A stretch of 64,000 nucleotides of DNA from Allodiplogaster sudhausi (lineage: Eukaryota > Nematoda > Chromadorea > Rhabditida > Diplogasteridae), in NCBI GenBank assembly GCA_945643635.1, contig CALZFC010000005.1, forward strand, positions 10,627,501 to 10,691,500, written 5' to 3'. This document shows positions 1 to 12,680 of the stretch, one piece after another (position 1 is the stretch's first letter; each line of letters starts with the position of its first letter). The notes below the pieces were generated by a model. That model did no database searches. It was not told the origin of the DNA and saw only the letters and a list, made by a program, of their open reading frames with translations. Position numbers and translations under genes: made by a program.

Positions 1-1317
1 ATTTCATTTAGTGATTTAATAAATATTCTCAAAAGTATATCGTATTTTTGGACAATTTCAAACTATAACCCGATATTCGCCAGAGGGGGTGTCCCAGTAA
101 AAAATACCGCTACCGTTTGCCTTCGACTTCAACTCCGGATTGTAGAAGGCTTGTGAAATAGAGAAATATTAGAATGCAGAGAGAGAATGAGGGAATTTAG
201 AGAAAGAGAGAGAGAGAGAAACAGAAAGAGAGAACGAGAGACAGAGAGATGTCAGAGTGAAGAGGAATGAAAGGCCAAGAACTGATAGGCTATGTAAGAG
301 TTGCGTAAAGAAGAATCGACGCCTCGCGTGGCCAGCTACCTATAATGATTTTCAATATTTATTGATATACGACATACAAAATTTTCAATATTAGGTAGTA
401 AATATAATGTACAATTATACAAAATTGCTAAATTTTAGTCAGCCATGGTATTTATTTGCCCATCCACGATGGTCACCTTTTCTGGCTTGCCGAAGACTTA
501 TTGTTATGTAGTTAGACGAAAAATCCTGAAAGCTGAAAACCGATATTCAAAGGTTGATTAGATATAAAATATTTTTTAATGGTCTATTTTAAATAAATAT
601 GTTGTCTCCCTCCGGGAGATGGCAGGAGACAGGTTTATAAGACGAGGGAGAGAGAGGGAGACGAAAAAGGAAAGACTGCCGGTTGGAGAAGCAGAGAAGA
701 GCGAAGTGAGTGAAGGCCCAGTGAAGAAGTGCTGTTACCTCGCCAATTCTGATTAACATAGTCAATAATGCTAATTAAATAATAGCATAAGTGTTATAAT
801 GCTACCTGACTGATGAAGGAAGAGTTATCTTGTGAAAAGACGTCAGTCTTGTTGTTAGTGAAGCTTCGTGATTGTTATAACCGTTTAAGCTTGCTTGCAA
901 TGTTTTATTGTTCTCCTAATTTAAAGTGTATTTTATTTTAATTGACGTAATTGATATGAATTAAAACACTCCTAACTATGTACTTAAAAATAAACAATAT
1001 CTCCTCGTCATCGATTTCTCTTATTAAGTTCCATGCCTATGTACATATCTGCATGCATTCGAATTCTCTTGCCCCGGTTGCTCATCCCCTCTCATCCGGT
1101 TGCTATGACCGATAGCCATGGCAGCCCGCTTCTCCGCTGGTTGTAGCACTTCAACACTTGCGCTGTTCAATAAGAAAGCCAATCCTATTCCATTTCAAGG
1201 CCAATTCTCAAGGTTTAAATAAAAATCAATAGTTATTCAAAGTCGAAGAGAGCTATCTTCAGGTAAAAAGCGCGCGAATTTAAAATTGAATTTTGAGCTC
1301 GATTTCGGGCTGCAAAG
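1..1317. other. Intergenic, no gene seen
   Basis: No supported coding region. It holds a short GA-rich tract near 180-250 and another near 640-670, then AT-rich sequence. It may include the promoter of the gene starting at 1318, but no motif decides this. Confidence 0.5.
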
Positions 1318-3022
1318 ATGTCTCGAGGTCTTTCGCTGACTCTCTCCGAGGACGACCTTCGACCGGCGCAGCAGCAAAAACAGCCACGGAAGAAGCCCGC
1401 AATGGACATCACCTTCTCGGAGGATGATCTACGCCGCACGGCCACAGGCATAGCTTTTAACATAATTTGTTTTGTTTGTTTGTTTTACATCAAGTTTCTG
1501 AAATCTTGTAAAAGAAACAGAATATTCCGATATTTATTTAAAGGAGCCAAAAACTCATTCTGGAATTCGCGCCTTTTTTGCTTGATACAAGGCGAGAGAG
1601 CATGTGTTCTCGAGAGACGCCACTACAACAAAAGTTCAAATATGTAGATTACGGTCGAGTTTCGCGCTCTTTTAAGTGCCAGAACGGCGTCCGCGCGTGG
1701 CCGCCGTCCGGCCTCTGCCAAAAGACGAGGACAACCGCCTGATTCGCGAGCTGACGTTGGCGAGTGCCGAGCCGGCCAGCCGGAAGACGCTTCCGCCGTC
1801 GCAGAAATCTCCGCTGTTGCCGCCAAGTTTCCCGAATGCCTATGAAGAGGTAAGTGCGGCTCTATTCAACACAAGAAAGAAAAAAAGCAGAATTTTCCGT
1901 CAAAAGAATTTTCTTGCTTCTTTCACAGCCAAGCCTGATAAAGAGACTGGCGCGCGAGGACGAGGAGCGCGAAAGGCGAAAAGGGGCGGGGCGAGAGAGC
2001 GATAGGTCGCGAGGGAAGAAGAAAAAGATGAAGCAGGAGGAAGGGGATGAGGAGAAGAAGAAGACGACGAGTGAAGGAATGCAAAAGAAAGGCGGCAAGT
2101 ATATTCGGCCCATGAGAAGGCGCTTTTCCGACAAGGCAAGTTTTAGTTTCTTCATAGACTACAAAGGTTTTTTTTTGTATTTGGCGGGAAAGGAAATTTG
2201 TTTAAATATATTTGTTTAAATCTCATAATTAGGTCTACTTCGACTGGAGCGACGGCGACGAGGAAGTGGCGGCGCGTGTTGAGAGCGAGGCGCAGAGCTA
2301 CGCCCGGCGACACTTTGGCAGTGACGAGCATCCGTCTTGGCAAGCGGTAAGCTATAAAAACATTAATAGTTTACATTCATTTGTTTTTTTGATTTAGCTA
2401 TTTATTACCATTGAAATTATTTTTATGAACATCAGTCAATGTTTTCAGAGATAATTTTTTTTATAAAAAATATATATGATTATGTACATAAATAGATGGG
2501 AAGAACGCGAGCGCGCCAAGCTCGGCCGAGCTCGGCCGCTCCACGGAATGCAACGCTGTCGAGGAGTTTCTGAAGGAGATCAAGGAAGAAGACGGGCAAG
2601 AGAACGGCTGATGGGAGAGATGAGAGGCTGTTTATCTTTCACTCCACGGCATTTTGTCGCGTGTGTAACTTGGTAGCAAATAGAAAATAATTGTTCAAAC
2701 GATTGTATGAACATGTAAAGATGTTGAACAATATAAATTCTGAGTTTAAGGTGCATAGTAGTTCATCGGAATTTTTACCTGAATATTTGAAAAAAACGGG
2801 CTCAAACGGGCCTTCGGGCCGGGTCGAGCCCAAAATTCTAGGGCCCGCAAATGGCACGGGCCGGGCGGGCCGAGACCTTGGGCCCAATGTGCCGGGCCGG
2901 CCCAAAATTTTTGGGCCATTTACCGGCTCTGCCGGCAAGTCGCTGAAGAAGGTCGAGGCGAAGTCGAAGATGTCGAAGGCAAAGACTGAAGAGGAGAAGG
3001 AAGTTCGCTCCGGCTACCTCTG
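1318..3022 (+). CDS. Unrecognised charged protein, multi-exon
   Basis: Product not recognised. Seen exons are 1318-1447 (starts MSRGLSLTLSEDDL), 1677-1849, 1929-2135 and 2233-2346; phases match across all three joins. The first and third of these introns start with GC (ACAG/GCATAG and CAAG/GCAAGT), the second with GTAAGT. The motif SEDDLR occurs twice in exon 1. Exon 3 is very rich in Lys, Glu and Arg; exon 4 contains YFDWSDGDEE. Further pieces are 2498-2611 (ends EEDGQENG then stop) and a lysine-rich end 2924-3022 (ends EVRSGYL then stop), but I could not join them in phase. The last piece is directly preceded by a GGGCC-rich repeat. It is probably a soluble, disordered or nuclear protein, which is inference only. 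Confidence 0.55.
2798..2930. repeat. GGGCC-rich hAT-like repeat fragment
   Basis: Alternating GGGCC/GGCCC blocks with the pattern AAAATTCTAGGGCCCG and GAGACCTTGGGCCC, shared with the element at 12681-13111. No CAGAGGTGG end is present, so this copy is incomplete. It sits in the last intron or directly against the final exon of the gene at 1318-3022. Confidence 0.7.
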
Positions 3023-3119
3023 AGACGAGCAGCCGCGGCTTCTCTCCTCCCCTTCCCAATCTCGAGTGCGAGGCTCGGAGTGCGAGAGCAGCGAATAGTC
3101 CCCCCCCCCCCCGCTCTCG

Positions 3120-3125
3120 AATAAA
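3120..3125 (+). terminator. Poly(A) signal AATAAA
   Basis: AATAAA lies about 100 bp after the stop at 3022 of the upstream plus-strand gene, a normal position for a cleavage signal. Confidence 0.5.
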
Positions 3126-4017
3126 GCGGCCATTGTTATTTTTCACCACATGACACAGCACAGAAAAAAATTATCACCAAAGTTAGCAAGAATAGTTTAA
3201 AGTGTAAAGGATGTCCGAGTATTTTGTTACTTATCTTTCTCTTTCTACGTATGTCTCATGTCTCTTACAATGAGAGTGAGGAGACGCAGAGTCCTAGAGA
3301 TTTCCTCACATACCCTGCACCATTCTGAAGAGCACCTTGGATCGCCAGCAATTCATGCCAGATAAACAAGTACTTGCGTGTTCTTCTCTTGGAATCTATG
3401 CAAATGGCACACTAATCGATAAAAGGAGATTTCCTTTATTTCATAAGAATTCAACCGAATATCTGCAGCTCCTCCTAATAACAAAACAAGAAATCTTGAA
3501 GAAAAAAATAATCGCTCAAAGACACGACACACAGTCATCCGGGGGGACAGGAGATCAATTCGCAACAGGAGAGAACAAAAAAACAACAACAACAACGGGA
3601 TTATGTGCAATACACGCGTAGAAAACTCCACTCGAGAGATATTGAAGCTAGGCGACAATTTCAACACTCGAGGTAATACTGGTATTTTGGTCTACACATT
3701 TTAAGCCCAATCTAAGCGGAACTAAAAAGCGGTAAGAGGTTAAAAAAGGTCATTGGATATGGATATTATTGATTCCTTCCTTGAATGGTAAGATGGATAT
3801 GGAGAGAAGTGAAATCAGCGCGTGAAAGCGGTCTGAACAATCTCGCAGAAGGGTGCATCGAGCACGGCCGCAACATCGTGAGCTTCTTAAATGTTTAACA
3901 ATAAATTTTACTTTTTAAGGATTCATGAAGTATATCAAACTATTATCAAGCTTGTAAAAAAAAGCTGAAGCTACGAATATGCACATAAGAGCGAGCCTTA
4001 AAATCTTTTTCCGTTGG
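3126..4017. other. Intergenic, no gene seen
   Basis: Between the ends of two convergent genes. Open frames at 3337-3667 occur on both strands and show no recognisable domain. Confidence 0.4.
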
Positions 4018-5122
4018 TTAAAATAACATTGAAAATAAAAATAGGAAAAAAAGAAAGAAATACAACTGACTCTTGATCTCGTCCGTCGAAAGGAAGGCCA
4101 CGGCAATGTCGAATCTCTCGACACGAGACAATTCGGAGAGGGAAGCAGCGACGGTCGATCTCTTCGTTGCACCTGATATGGAATTACTATGCAAAAAAAC
4201 ATAAATTTAAAATCAATATAATCTTCAATACAATTTTAAAATATTATTTCTTTCACATACATAAACAATTCCAATGAATTTTATGTTTAAAAAAATAGCT
4301 CAAGGAGGTCACCGAATATAAATAGAGAAAATGCTAGGTAAGAATGCAGTAGTGGATGAAATCAGATAAGAGAAGTCGAGCTAGAGTAAATGAGAGAGAT
4401 GAAAAAAGCGAGAGAAAGAGAGAGACATAGAGAGAGAAGAGGGAGATAAGAGAGAAAGAGAGAGAGAAGAGAGAGAGAAGAGAGAGAGAGAAAGAGAGAG
4501 AGCGAGAGAAGAGAGAGAGAGAGAAGAGAGAGAAGAGAGAGAGAGAGAGAGAAACAGAGAGAGCCAAATACCTACCCAACGCCAGTCTCACATAGAAACC
4601 CTCGATCAAGCATCCCACGTGGTAAGCATCGATCAGAGTAGAGAACAGTGAATCGTACTCAGCGAGTGGAATCGTCTGAAATTTAACAATTTTTTTAAAG
4701 TTGAAATAGTGAACGTGTCATTAAACTATTCTTTTCTTTAAAATAAATAATTCTAATAATATTTATTTGCTAAAAAAGAAACAGAGTTATATTGCTAAAT
4801 TCAGCCTTTAAAATGCCTCATAAGTTACAAAAGGCTCACATAAAATTTATTCAATAAACTCATTTTTTAAGCTTTTGTATTCAGTAATCAACGACAGGAT
4901 ACCGGGGCTATTGCTTATTATAAATAGGTAGAAAGAACAAAGTATGAAAATAATACCACGAAGTTGGACGATTTCGTAAAAAAAAAATAAAACAAAATCG
5001 TACCTCAAAGTAGGCAGCGAATTGGCCAGGGTTGTGCTTGAGGAGCTCAAAGTGAGCTGCGAAATATGAGAAGGTGAGTGGGGGAGGAGGAAGGCTGAAA
5101 ATAGAGACAGAGAGATAGAGAG

Positions 5123-5170
<48 letters not shown>

Positions 5171-6291
5171 GGGGCGAGATAGAGAGAGAGGGTGAGATAG
5201 AGAGTGAGTGAGACAGAATGTAAGAGAGAGAGAGAGAGAGAAAAGAACGAAATAGAGAGGGGGACAGAGAGAAACGGAGTGATGGGAAGAAAGAGAGCAA
5301 CTGAAAATTACATAGACCGGGATCGAGAGAGAGGGGAGAGAGATGGGAAGAGATACAGAGAAAGAGAATAGCAGTAAAGAGAGGGAATGGAGAGCGAGAG
5401 AAAGTGAGGAATCTGATGTTATAACCTCGTCAAAGCCGGCGGAGGAGCGAACGGCGCAGATCCGCGAATCTTCATCTTCGTCATGGCGTCCTCGAAGTGT
5501 GCGCCCTATAAATAGAATGTTTACTTATCGTAAACAAGAAAAAAGTAATAAAAAAATAAGCCAAAAAATCACATAATAACTCACTAATAATTAACACTAC
5601 GAATATTAACCAATTTTTTTTAAATATAAAAAGATTTTACGAGACTTAAAACAAAGCAAGTAAAGAAAAAAAAATAATAATAAATCTATTATTATAATAT
5701 AAAATGCCAACCTCCCCATCGCCAGCACCGCCTTCATTCTCCTTCTTCTTGTCCAGGTCGATGATCTTGACAGTGACAGGAACAGAGAAGAATTTATCCT
5801 CCGCGAACTCTTCGCCCTTCTCCACCGGTTCGACCTCCATGCTGCGACGGGGCTTCTAGAAAAAGAGTAAAAAATGATATAGTTTTCAAAACTACAGTTA
5901 TCACTAATCACAAACAAAATGTATTTACATTTATTAAAAAATACAAACCACAAAGACTTATCAAATGCCTACGAAAGTGCGTTGTCATAACAATAAGGCA
6001 AGTTTTGTTTTTAGACGATTCAAACAAAAACAAAAAATTTTTGATTCAGAAAAAAGTTATATTTTTCCCTTAATATTTATGCATTTTTTTTAAACACGGC
6101 ATATTTTAGTTAAGAAAAATGTGTTGAAATAAATATCGTTATCGAACATGCTTAAGGCTCTCGAGGTGAGCCTGGAATTCTTTGATCTCCGGTTGGTCCA
6201 TATTCTCAGGGACGAGCTCGCGAAGACGTTCCATGTCGCCGTTGGCCAGGTCCGTCTGGTTAAGCAGGCTCCAGATCTTGGCACGACTGCA

Positions 6292-6333
<42 letters not shown>

Positions 6334-6424
6334 GAGAGAGAGAGAAAGAGAGAGAGAGAGAAAGAGAGAGTTCGAGAGATAGGTAGAGAGAGACAGGAGA
6401 GAGAAACAGAGAGAAAGGAGAGAG

Positions 6425-6469
<45 letters not shown>

Positions 6470-7190
6470 AGTTTTCGTGCGAGATGAATGCATGATACCA
6501 TATCTACCGTAATCCTATGAACACACCGGAATAGCAGCTTGAAATTGCGGTGATTGAGCGACAGTCCCTCACTGCAGTCGGCGAGTGCGAGAGAGAGCTC
6601 GTTGAGGCGGAGATAGGCGTTGGCGCGGTTACCGAAAAATTGTACACTTTTATTCATGACATTATTTATTACATTTTTTAAAAAGCCATTCTATTACAAT
6701 TATATTAAAGTAAAAAAAAATTACTTAAAAAAAACGCAAGGCTCAGGCAACTCTGACAGTAAGTTTTATCAAATATAAAATATTTAGTTGCATAGCATAG
6801 TTCATTGCAGGATCCCTTAAAGTACTTCATGGAGGTATGTTTTTATTCAAATTTAAAAATAACTAGTAAAAAAACCAGTGCAAGCGTCCAAAATAAAATT
6901 AAAATAAGTTAAAAAAAACCACACCAAAAGTGATGGAGTGCGGCTGGATGCGAAGTGATTCGGTGTAATGCTTAATCGCGGCGAAGAAGTGCTGCTGACG
7001 AAACGTTGCCCTGACAACTCATATTTGAAGTAAAACTAATAATCAACATACAAACTATATAAATAAATAAAACATTTACGAGACAAATTTGCGCCATTGA
7101 TTTTTTAAAATACCTAGCTCAAGAAATTAATGAAACCTGCTCCTTCAGCGCCTCGGCGCGTGGATCCATTTCAGGGACTACAGTCGCCAT
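4018..7190 (-). CDS. RPAP3/Spaghetti-like TPR co-chaperone
   Basis: Likely orthologue of RNA polymerase II-associated protein 3 (Spaghetti in flies), the TPR subunit of the R2TP/Hsp90 complex that helps assemble polymerases, snoRNPs and PIKK kinases. Exon 1 is 7137-7190 (MATVVPEMDPRAEALKEQ). TPR sequence follows at about 6930-7010 (AIKHYTESLRIQPHSITF) and 6535-6650 (GNRANAYLRLNELSLAL). A middle acidic part is near 5710-5840. The RPAP3 C-terminal domain is recognisable at 4990-5055 (HFELLKHNPGQFAAYFE), 4575-4675 and 4070-4175 (SRVERFDIAVAFLSTDEI, matching the family pattern LKRFDMAVMFMS). The reading frames of exons 1, 2 and 3 do not join cleanly with canonical sites. Introns hold long GA tracts. 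Assignment rests mainly on the C-terminal motif. Confidence 0.7.
4383..4563. repeat. (GA)n microsatellite
   Basis: Imperfect GA/GAGAA dinucleotide tract in an intron of the RPAP3-like gene. Open frames through it (poly Ser-Leu or Arg-Glu) are artefacts. Confidence 0.95.
5096..5360. repeat. (GA)n microsatellite
   Basis: Imperfect GA tract between two exons of the RPAP3-like gene. It begins close to the exon that ends near 5055. Confidence 0.95.
6293..6466. repeat. (GA)n microsatellite
   Basis: Long GA tract directly after exon sequence that encodes WSLLNQTDLANGDMERL on the minus strand. It lies in an intron of the RPAP3-like gene. Confidence 0.95.
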
Positions 7191-7779
7191 CGCGACGGAA
7201 GAAGGAAAATTCACTGACGGTAAAAGAAGATATTAATAACGCAACAAAATTAACGCACAATTGTTATACTTTTCCCTCTGTGGAATTTCAACTGCATTTA
7301 CAAGCTTAATTTTTTCCATTGTTGCATCCTTCCATACAAACTGAGCTAGTACCGTTTCATAGCTGACATACATGTCAGTTACAACATTCTTTTTAGAACA
7401 TTATGAAAATCGGTGGAATTGACAAATGAGGTAGGTATCAATAGCCCGTCCATTTTGATACGGTTTGGCAATATCACAAAATATTCATACTTGTATGATT
7501 TAGCCCGTTTATTCCAACAACTTATACTGTTTACGTTACATGGAACAATTATAACAAGATTACAATCACAAAAATAATTTTAAAAAAAACATTAACAAGG
7601 AACTCATATCGCAATTAACAAGCATAGAACTAAAGCCCACGTCATCATATTATCAACTCACAATCAGTACTAACAAGTAACTATCAACCAATTCTTAACT
7701 GAGTCTTTCGCTCTTCTCTCACTATTCCTCTCTCTCTTCTCTCCCTCTTTCTCTATCTCTCGTTCTCTTTCCCCTCCTC
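7191..7779. other. Intergenic between two minus-strand genes
   Basis: AT-rich spacer between the RPAP3-like start and the FAM98-like stop. It should hold the RPAP3-like promoter and the FAM98-like 3' end; no clear motif was found. Confidence 0.5.
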
Positions 7780-10700
7780 TCAATAGTGCTGTCTGCCGCC
7801 TCGGCCTCTGCCCCTTCCTCGATACTCTTGCCCTCCGCCTCCTCTGCCCCTTCCTCCGCTTCGATCTTCGTATTCCTGGCGAGCCTGAAATAAAAAAATA
7901 GAATTTCCAACATTTTGGGTGATTCTTATCCTTGTTAAAAAAAATCATTCTCAACGCACTTATATGCAAGTTAATAATGCATTTTTAGTTATGATAGAGC
8001 GAATATATTTACACGTAGTGCAATGTCTTTTTCTAGAGAACGTGCAGCACCATAGACATCACAGAATAAAACTTAAGCCACGAACTCCACAAAGTCAACT
8101 TTTCATGAAAAGACACGGCAACTCAAACAAGTCTGCTGCAAATACACTTAATGTTCCTGATAAAATTTTTTATTATTTATTTTTTAATAAAAAAAATGCT
8201 ACCTGCTGCTCATAGCTTCTTCCTGTGCCCCCTCCACCACTACCGTGTCCTCCCCTACCATATCCTCCATCATTACCGTATCCACCTCCTCCCCCTCTGG
8301 TGTATCCTCCTCTCCCCACTCGTCCACCGTAGTCCTGCCTTCCACCTCCACGGTCACCGCCCCCTCTTCCCCCTCGTCCGCCGTGCTCTCCTTTAATGAA
8401 TACAAAGATTAATTCGGCTACCATGTTGAAACTAATCCTTAACACTAATAAAAATTCTAGATTTAAATATAAATTAAATGCTATTTCCCTTTTAACCTTT
8501 GTTCTAATGAAAAGGTGAATTTTAAATATTGGCGGAAAAAAGACTTTCAAAGGGGTATGTTTAAATTAAATAAATAAAAACCCACTCTGGAACTGCTGCT
8601 GTGCAAAGGACTCTGGCGGTGGGAGATAAACTTCGTCCGTTCGGCCACCGCGGTCAGCGGGCCGCTCAGCGTGGGCAGAGGGCGCGAGACGGGAACGCTT
8701 CACGACACGAGCACCCGACGCTGCCTGAGGGGATGATGGGGAAACTTAGGGACGAAGGAAGAACAGAACGCGGGAGGGAAAGAAAGAAAAGGAGACATTG
8801 GAAAGAATCGAGAAAAACAAATAAATAATAAAAGAGCAGTATCTATGAGAAGGAAAGCAATGTAAGAGGAGAAAGAAGCAAAAAGAGAGAGGTAGAGGGA
8901 GCAGAGAGATAGAGAGATAAAGAGATAAAGAAAGAAAGAGAAAGGGAGAGAGATGTAAGAAAGAGAGAAATGTGGAAGTGTGATAGGTAGAATGTGATAA
9001 AGGGAAAGAGGCAACATGTAGAAACACCCTTACTTTTCTGATGACAATGAGTTGCTCCGACGCGGCAAGCAGCTCGGTGATGCGTGGCGGCTCGAAGTGC
9101 GCGATGCGGTCGCGTCGCGTGCGGAAGTGAGCGAGTATCTCGGCCTCCTTCTTGCGCACTTCGCTCGACCTGAAAATAAGTTTACTTCCTATCATTTAAT
9201 TCTGATGATTAAAAAAACCCTTAAATGATAAATAAAACGCAGTAAAGAAAACAACAATTAAGGAAATGATAAATAAAAGCCGCAAAGCAGAAACCATAGG
9301 AAAGAGTTGATGGTGACATCGAGACGTTTGAGAATGTACAGGTTCCTCAGCTGGAAGTCGGTCGCAAGTCTCTTGGCCGTTGCTTCAATCGCGGGCCACC
9401 TTTAGAAGGAAGGAATATTCTTCGTCACTTGATCAACACATCAAAATAGTTATTATGACGATCCTTAGCCACCAAAAAGGGAAGTGATTCGATTCAAAAT
9501 TACGAGAAATATAGTATTGACAAATATGAAAGAATAACCAATAAAAAGAAGCTTACTGATAAGGGTCCAGCTTTGCCTTGAAGATTGGTGAAGGTCTCGA
9601 AGGTTGAGCGCAAAGCATTGCATCAGCCTGACAGAAAAGATTACCACTTTAGTTTTGTTTCAAAAAAATTGTGAAAAAATTATTCATATATTAAAAGAAT
9701 CATCCTGAAATCTGCCAACAATTAACGTACAGTACATTTTACGTTATTGCATACTGTAAATTTCGGCCAGGAGTACGGTAGTCAAATGGTGAGGCACCTA
9801 TAACTCACCCACGGACAGTGAGTTACAGTAAGAGTGCAGGGAATAAAAGCAACTGCAGATGAACCAGCAGTAAATAGCAAGGTATTAGGGAATATTGGGC
9901 CTAACGGGATCGGGCAGGTAGAAGGCGGGGGTTTCTTTTAATATGTTCGTCAAACACACTGTTGCATGAAGCTGTGACTAAAACACAAAAAAATCATAAT
10001 GGGTTATTCAAATTGACCCTTTTTCATCTGCAAGGGTAGTCCTATGCACCAGCGTGCTAAATGAATGAAAAAAGTGAACACCTTAGCTCCAATCAGTTGA
10101 ATGTACTCGCGAGGGGTCTGATTCCCGCTTATCGGTGCGATGCCAACAGTAGCCGCAGCCGACTTGATTAGGGAGGCTAGTGGAGATTCAGTGCTCTGTA
10201 ATAGCAATCGAGATATTTTTATTCTATGTAAAATACAACTTGGACATTTTTATTTCATGTAAAATTCAACTTGGACTATGTCTCTTTCCTTTTTAGACTG
10301 CTAATACGCCCTTTGAAAAAAAAACGATACCGTAAAACATGGAATCCGCATTTCAAGCAATTCTTTCATTAAATAGAAAAAGGGGATAAATTCAGAATAA
10401 AGTATGCTGTTATCATTATTTCTCCAAGTATTATAAGGCAAAAGGCTACAAAGATAAACAATAATGACCGTCGACGGCCGCTTGAGTCTTTCTGCTGCAA
10501 GGATCCTTGCACATCGAAGCTCATCGAGGAGGAAGATGATGAGGCGGGCGCGGTTGGCCGACGAGGCGAGGCGCTGCTCAATCCCACCGCAGCACAGCGA
10601 ATCGTGAGGGCAGTCTAAGGCGAGTGAGTGATGGAGGGATTATCACTCAGGGATATCAATCTTTCAAGAGCCAAGGACATCACGAAATGCGAAGAGATGA

Positions 10701-10835
10701 TAGATATTTACTCAAATATATTTCAGAAGCAAGAGATAGGATCCAAAGGGATATAGTAGGGATCTTCTCTTTCGATGACATTCATCACTTAAGAGTCTTA
10801 TCCAGAGCATGCCCATATTGTGCATACTGATGCAG

Positions 10836-10884
<49 letters not shown>

Positions 10885-11835
10885 CTTTTTACAATAACGG
10901 ATGGTACCGTACATTATATACTGCAATAAAACCATTGGTTTTTTCGTAAATGTATCAAAATAGTAAAAAAACTAAAACCAAGAAGCGTGAGGAAGGAGCT
11001 GAGCTCGTAGAGGAAAGCGATGACGTCATCATGCGAATCGGAAGACGGAGGAGTGAGATCGGCCTGACAATGAAAAGAGAAGTGGTATTTTTCATCTAAT
11101 ATTTATATTCGATATTTTAACATTAATACTTATACCAACAATTCCTTTAAAAAGCAAAATTCAAAAATTTGACGAAGCAAATAAAAAAAGGAAAAGATCG
11201 TCGACCTGATCCGTGAGCTCGTAGAGGATGCGCAGCTCGGCAGCGAGCAGGCAAACGAGACGAGGAAAGTCGGAAGAGCCGAAGCCGGCCTCGATCGCAT
11301 CCGTGAAGTCATCGGCGCCGAATTGATCGGCGACACTCAAAGTATCAATGAATACTAGAAATAATATTTTGTGAACTTAATAAATCCAATAAAGCTTATT
11401 CTTTCGTGCGCCTCATTCGAAAACCCCAGGTAGCAGCGGGAAATTTGGGAGGAAGAACATTTTTTTTTCTAGGATGGGAACGAATTTACATGGCGTGCTC
11501 ACCCTTTAAAATGCTAAACTTGCTTTCTCATTCTTTCGTACATTTCAAGCAAGAGTAAGCTTTTCCAACTGTGCTTCCATAACTCGGAACTTATACTTCA
11601 ATAAAAACTTAAGAATATAAAGAAATAAGGAAATGAAACACCAGCGACTTTTCGGATATCCCAGCAAAAAAAGTGAGCTAGAGGATCGAAAGGAAACATA
11701 TAATCCCTAAATAAAAATTCGAAAAGCAAATTATTTTCGCTTGATTGTTGGAAATAAAATTGCGCAAGAATCAAACTCTTGACAACGTACGAGGCGAGGT
11801 TGAATGCGCTGAAGCGATAGCCCGACTGGTCCATT
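7780..11835 (-). CDS. FAM98 family protein with RGG tail
   Basis: FAM98 proteins are RNA-associated partners of the DDX1/RTCB tRNA ligase complex and of arginine methyltransferases. Exons read by eye on the minus strand, 5' to 3': about 11790-11835 (MDQSGYRFSAFNLASY, tentative start), 11206-11343 (FPRLVCLLAAELRILYELTDQ region), 10981-11063, 10483-10618 (NRARLIIFLLDELRCARIL), 10082-10199, 9557-9629, 9299-9400 (LYILKRLDVTINSF, close to the family's LLIKRLDVTVQSF), 9034-9171, 8585-8729 (DEVYLPPPES), 8202-8392 and 7780-7886. The last two encode Gly/Arg-rich RGG sequence ending GRGGRQHY and stop. Exon order and content match the family from N-terminal domain to RGG tail. The first exon and the part near 9900-9977 are uncertain. 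Confidence 0.82.
8870..9010. repeat. GA-rich simple repeat
   Basis: GA/GAAA-rich tract inside a FAM98-like intron. No coding potential supported. Confidence 0.85.
10838..10880. repeat. (AT)n microsatellite
   Basis: About 20 uninterrupted TA units in an intron of the FAM98-like gene. Confidence 0.95.
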
Positions 11836-11843
11836 GACTGCAA

Positions 11844-12680
11844 TACAAAATGAAAATAAACAACGTTAAGGGCAACAAAACAAGTAAAACAACGGAAACA
11901 AGCTCTGCGAAATTTAAATGCAATTTTTATTTCGCTACACGAATTTCAAATTCCGGATGAAATTCATATTGTCTAATTTAAGGTTGTAGTACACCACAAA
12001 GAATTCCGCTAGTGGAGCGCCAGCATTGTTCCTTCTGTCAGATTAATTAATAAAATCCGATTAATAGGATTAATTGACTCATAATTGTTTAATTCTTGTA
12101 ATCTTTTTGGAATAGTTACTATTTTGAGCCAATATGACATGAGATATCTTATCGTTAGAAATTCTTATGACACTGATAACCATTGCAAGCGCAGCAACCC
12201 CGGGGTTATAGTTTTAAGGTATACGTTTACACAGCGTATTAAGGCTATGCATTTGCGGTAAATGGTTTAAGGATGACCACGCTCAGATTCCGTACGCTCA
12301 GAAACCGCGACGCGTTGCAAACAACGCGTGGCGTGCGCGTTATGTTCAAGTTTTCGGAGTCAGATTCGGCCACAATGTTTTCTTTCTGATTTTTCTTAAT
12401 GTGCTGGGTTTCAACTACGCTTGATAAAATTCTATTAATTTGACTTGCAATTGGCCTGGCTTCTTCGCGAATAGCGGACTAAGCGAATGGCGGATCACTG
12501 AGGTAGCTTTTTCACGTGAAAACCAACTCGTTGCAGGTTAAAGAGGTACAGAACGACCCTGATTTTGCAAGACAATTTGTTTGAAAACTATCTGTTTGGT
12601 GCAGTTTCGATATTTGGTGTGCAAAATTACATCATTTTGGGGGGGGGGGGTTCACATATGGCAAAAAGTACAGTCAGGTG
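11844..12680. other. Intergenic, no gene seen
   Basis: Upstream of the FAM98-like gene. I saw only AT-rich unique sequence and a short G run near 12640; no coding or RNA gene is supported. Confidence 0.5.

Noticed and set aside
4908..5300. 130-residue minus-strand frame
   Set aside because: Mostly a microsatellite; only HFELLKHNPGQFAAYFE at its downstream end belongs to a real exon.
6139..6657. 172-residue frame with a long Ser/Leu run
   Set aside because: The middle is the translated (CT)n tract of an intron. Only the two ends are exons of the RPAP3-like gene.
10838..10880. AT run as a possible origin or matrix attachment site
   Set aside because: A plain (TA)n microsatellite in an intron, with no other supporting signal.
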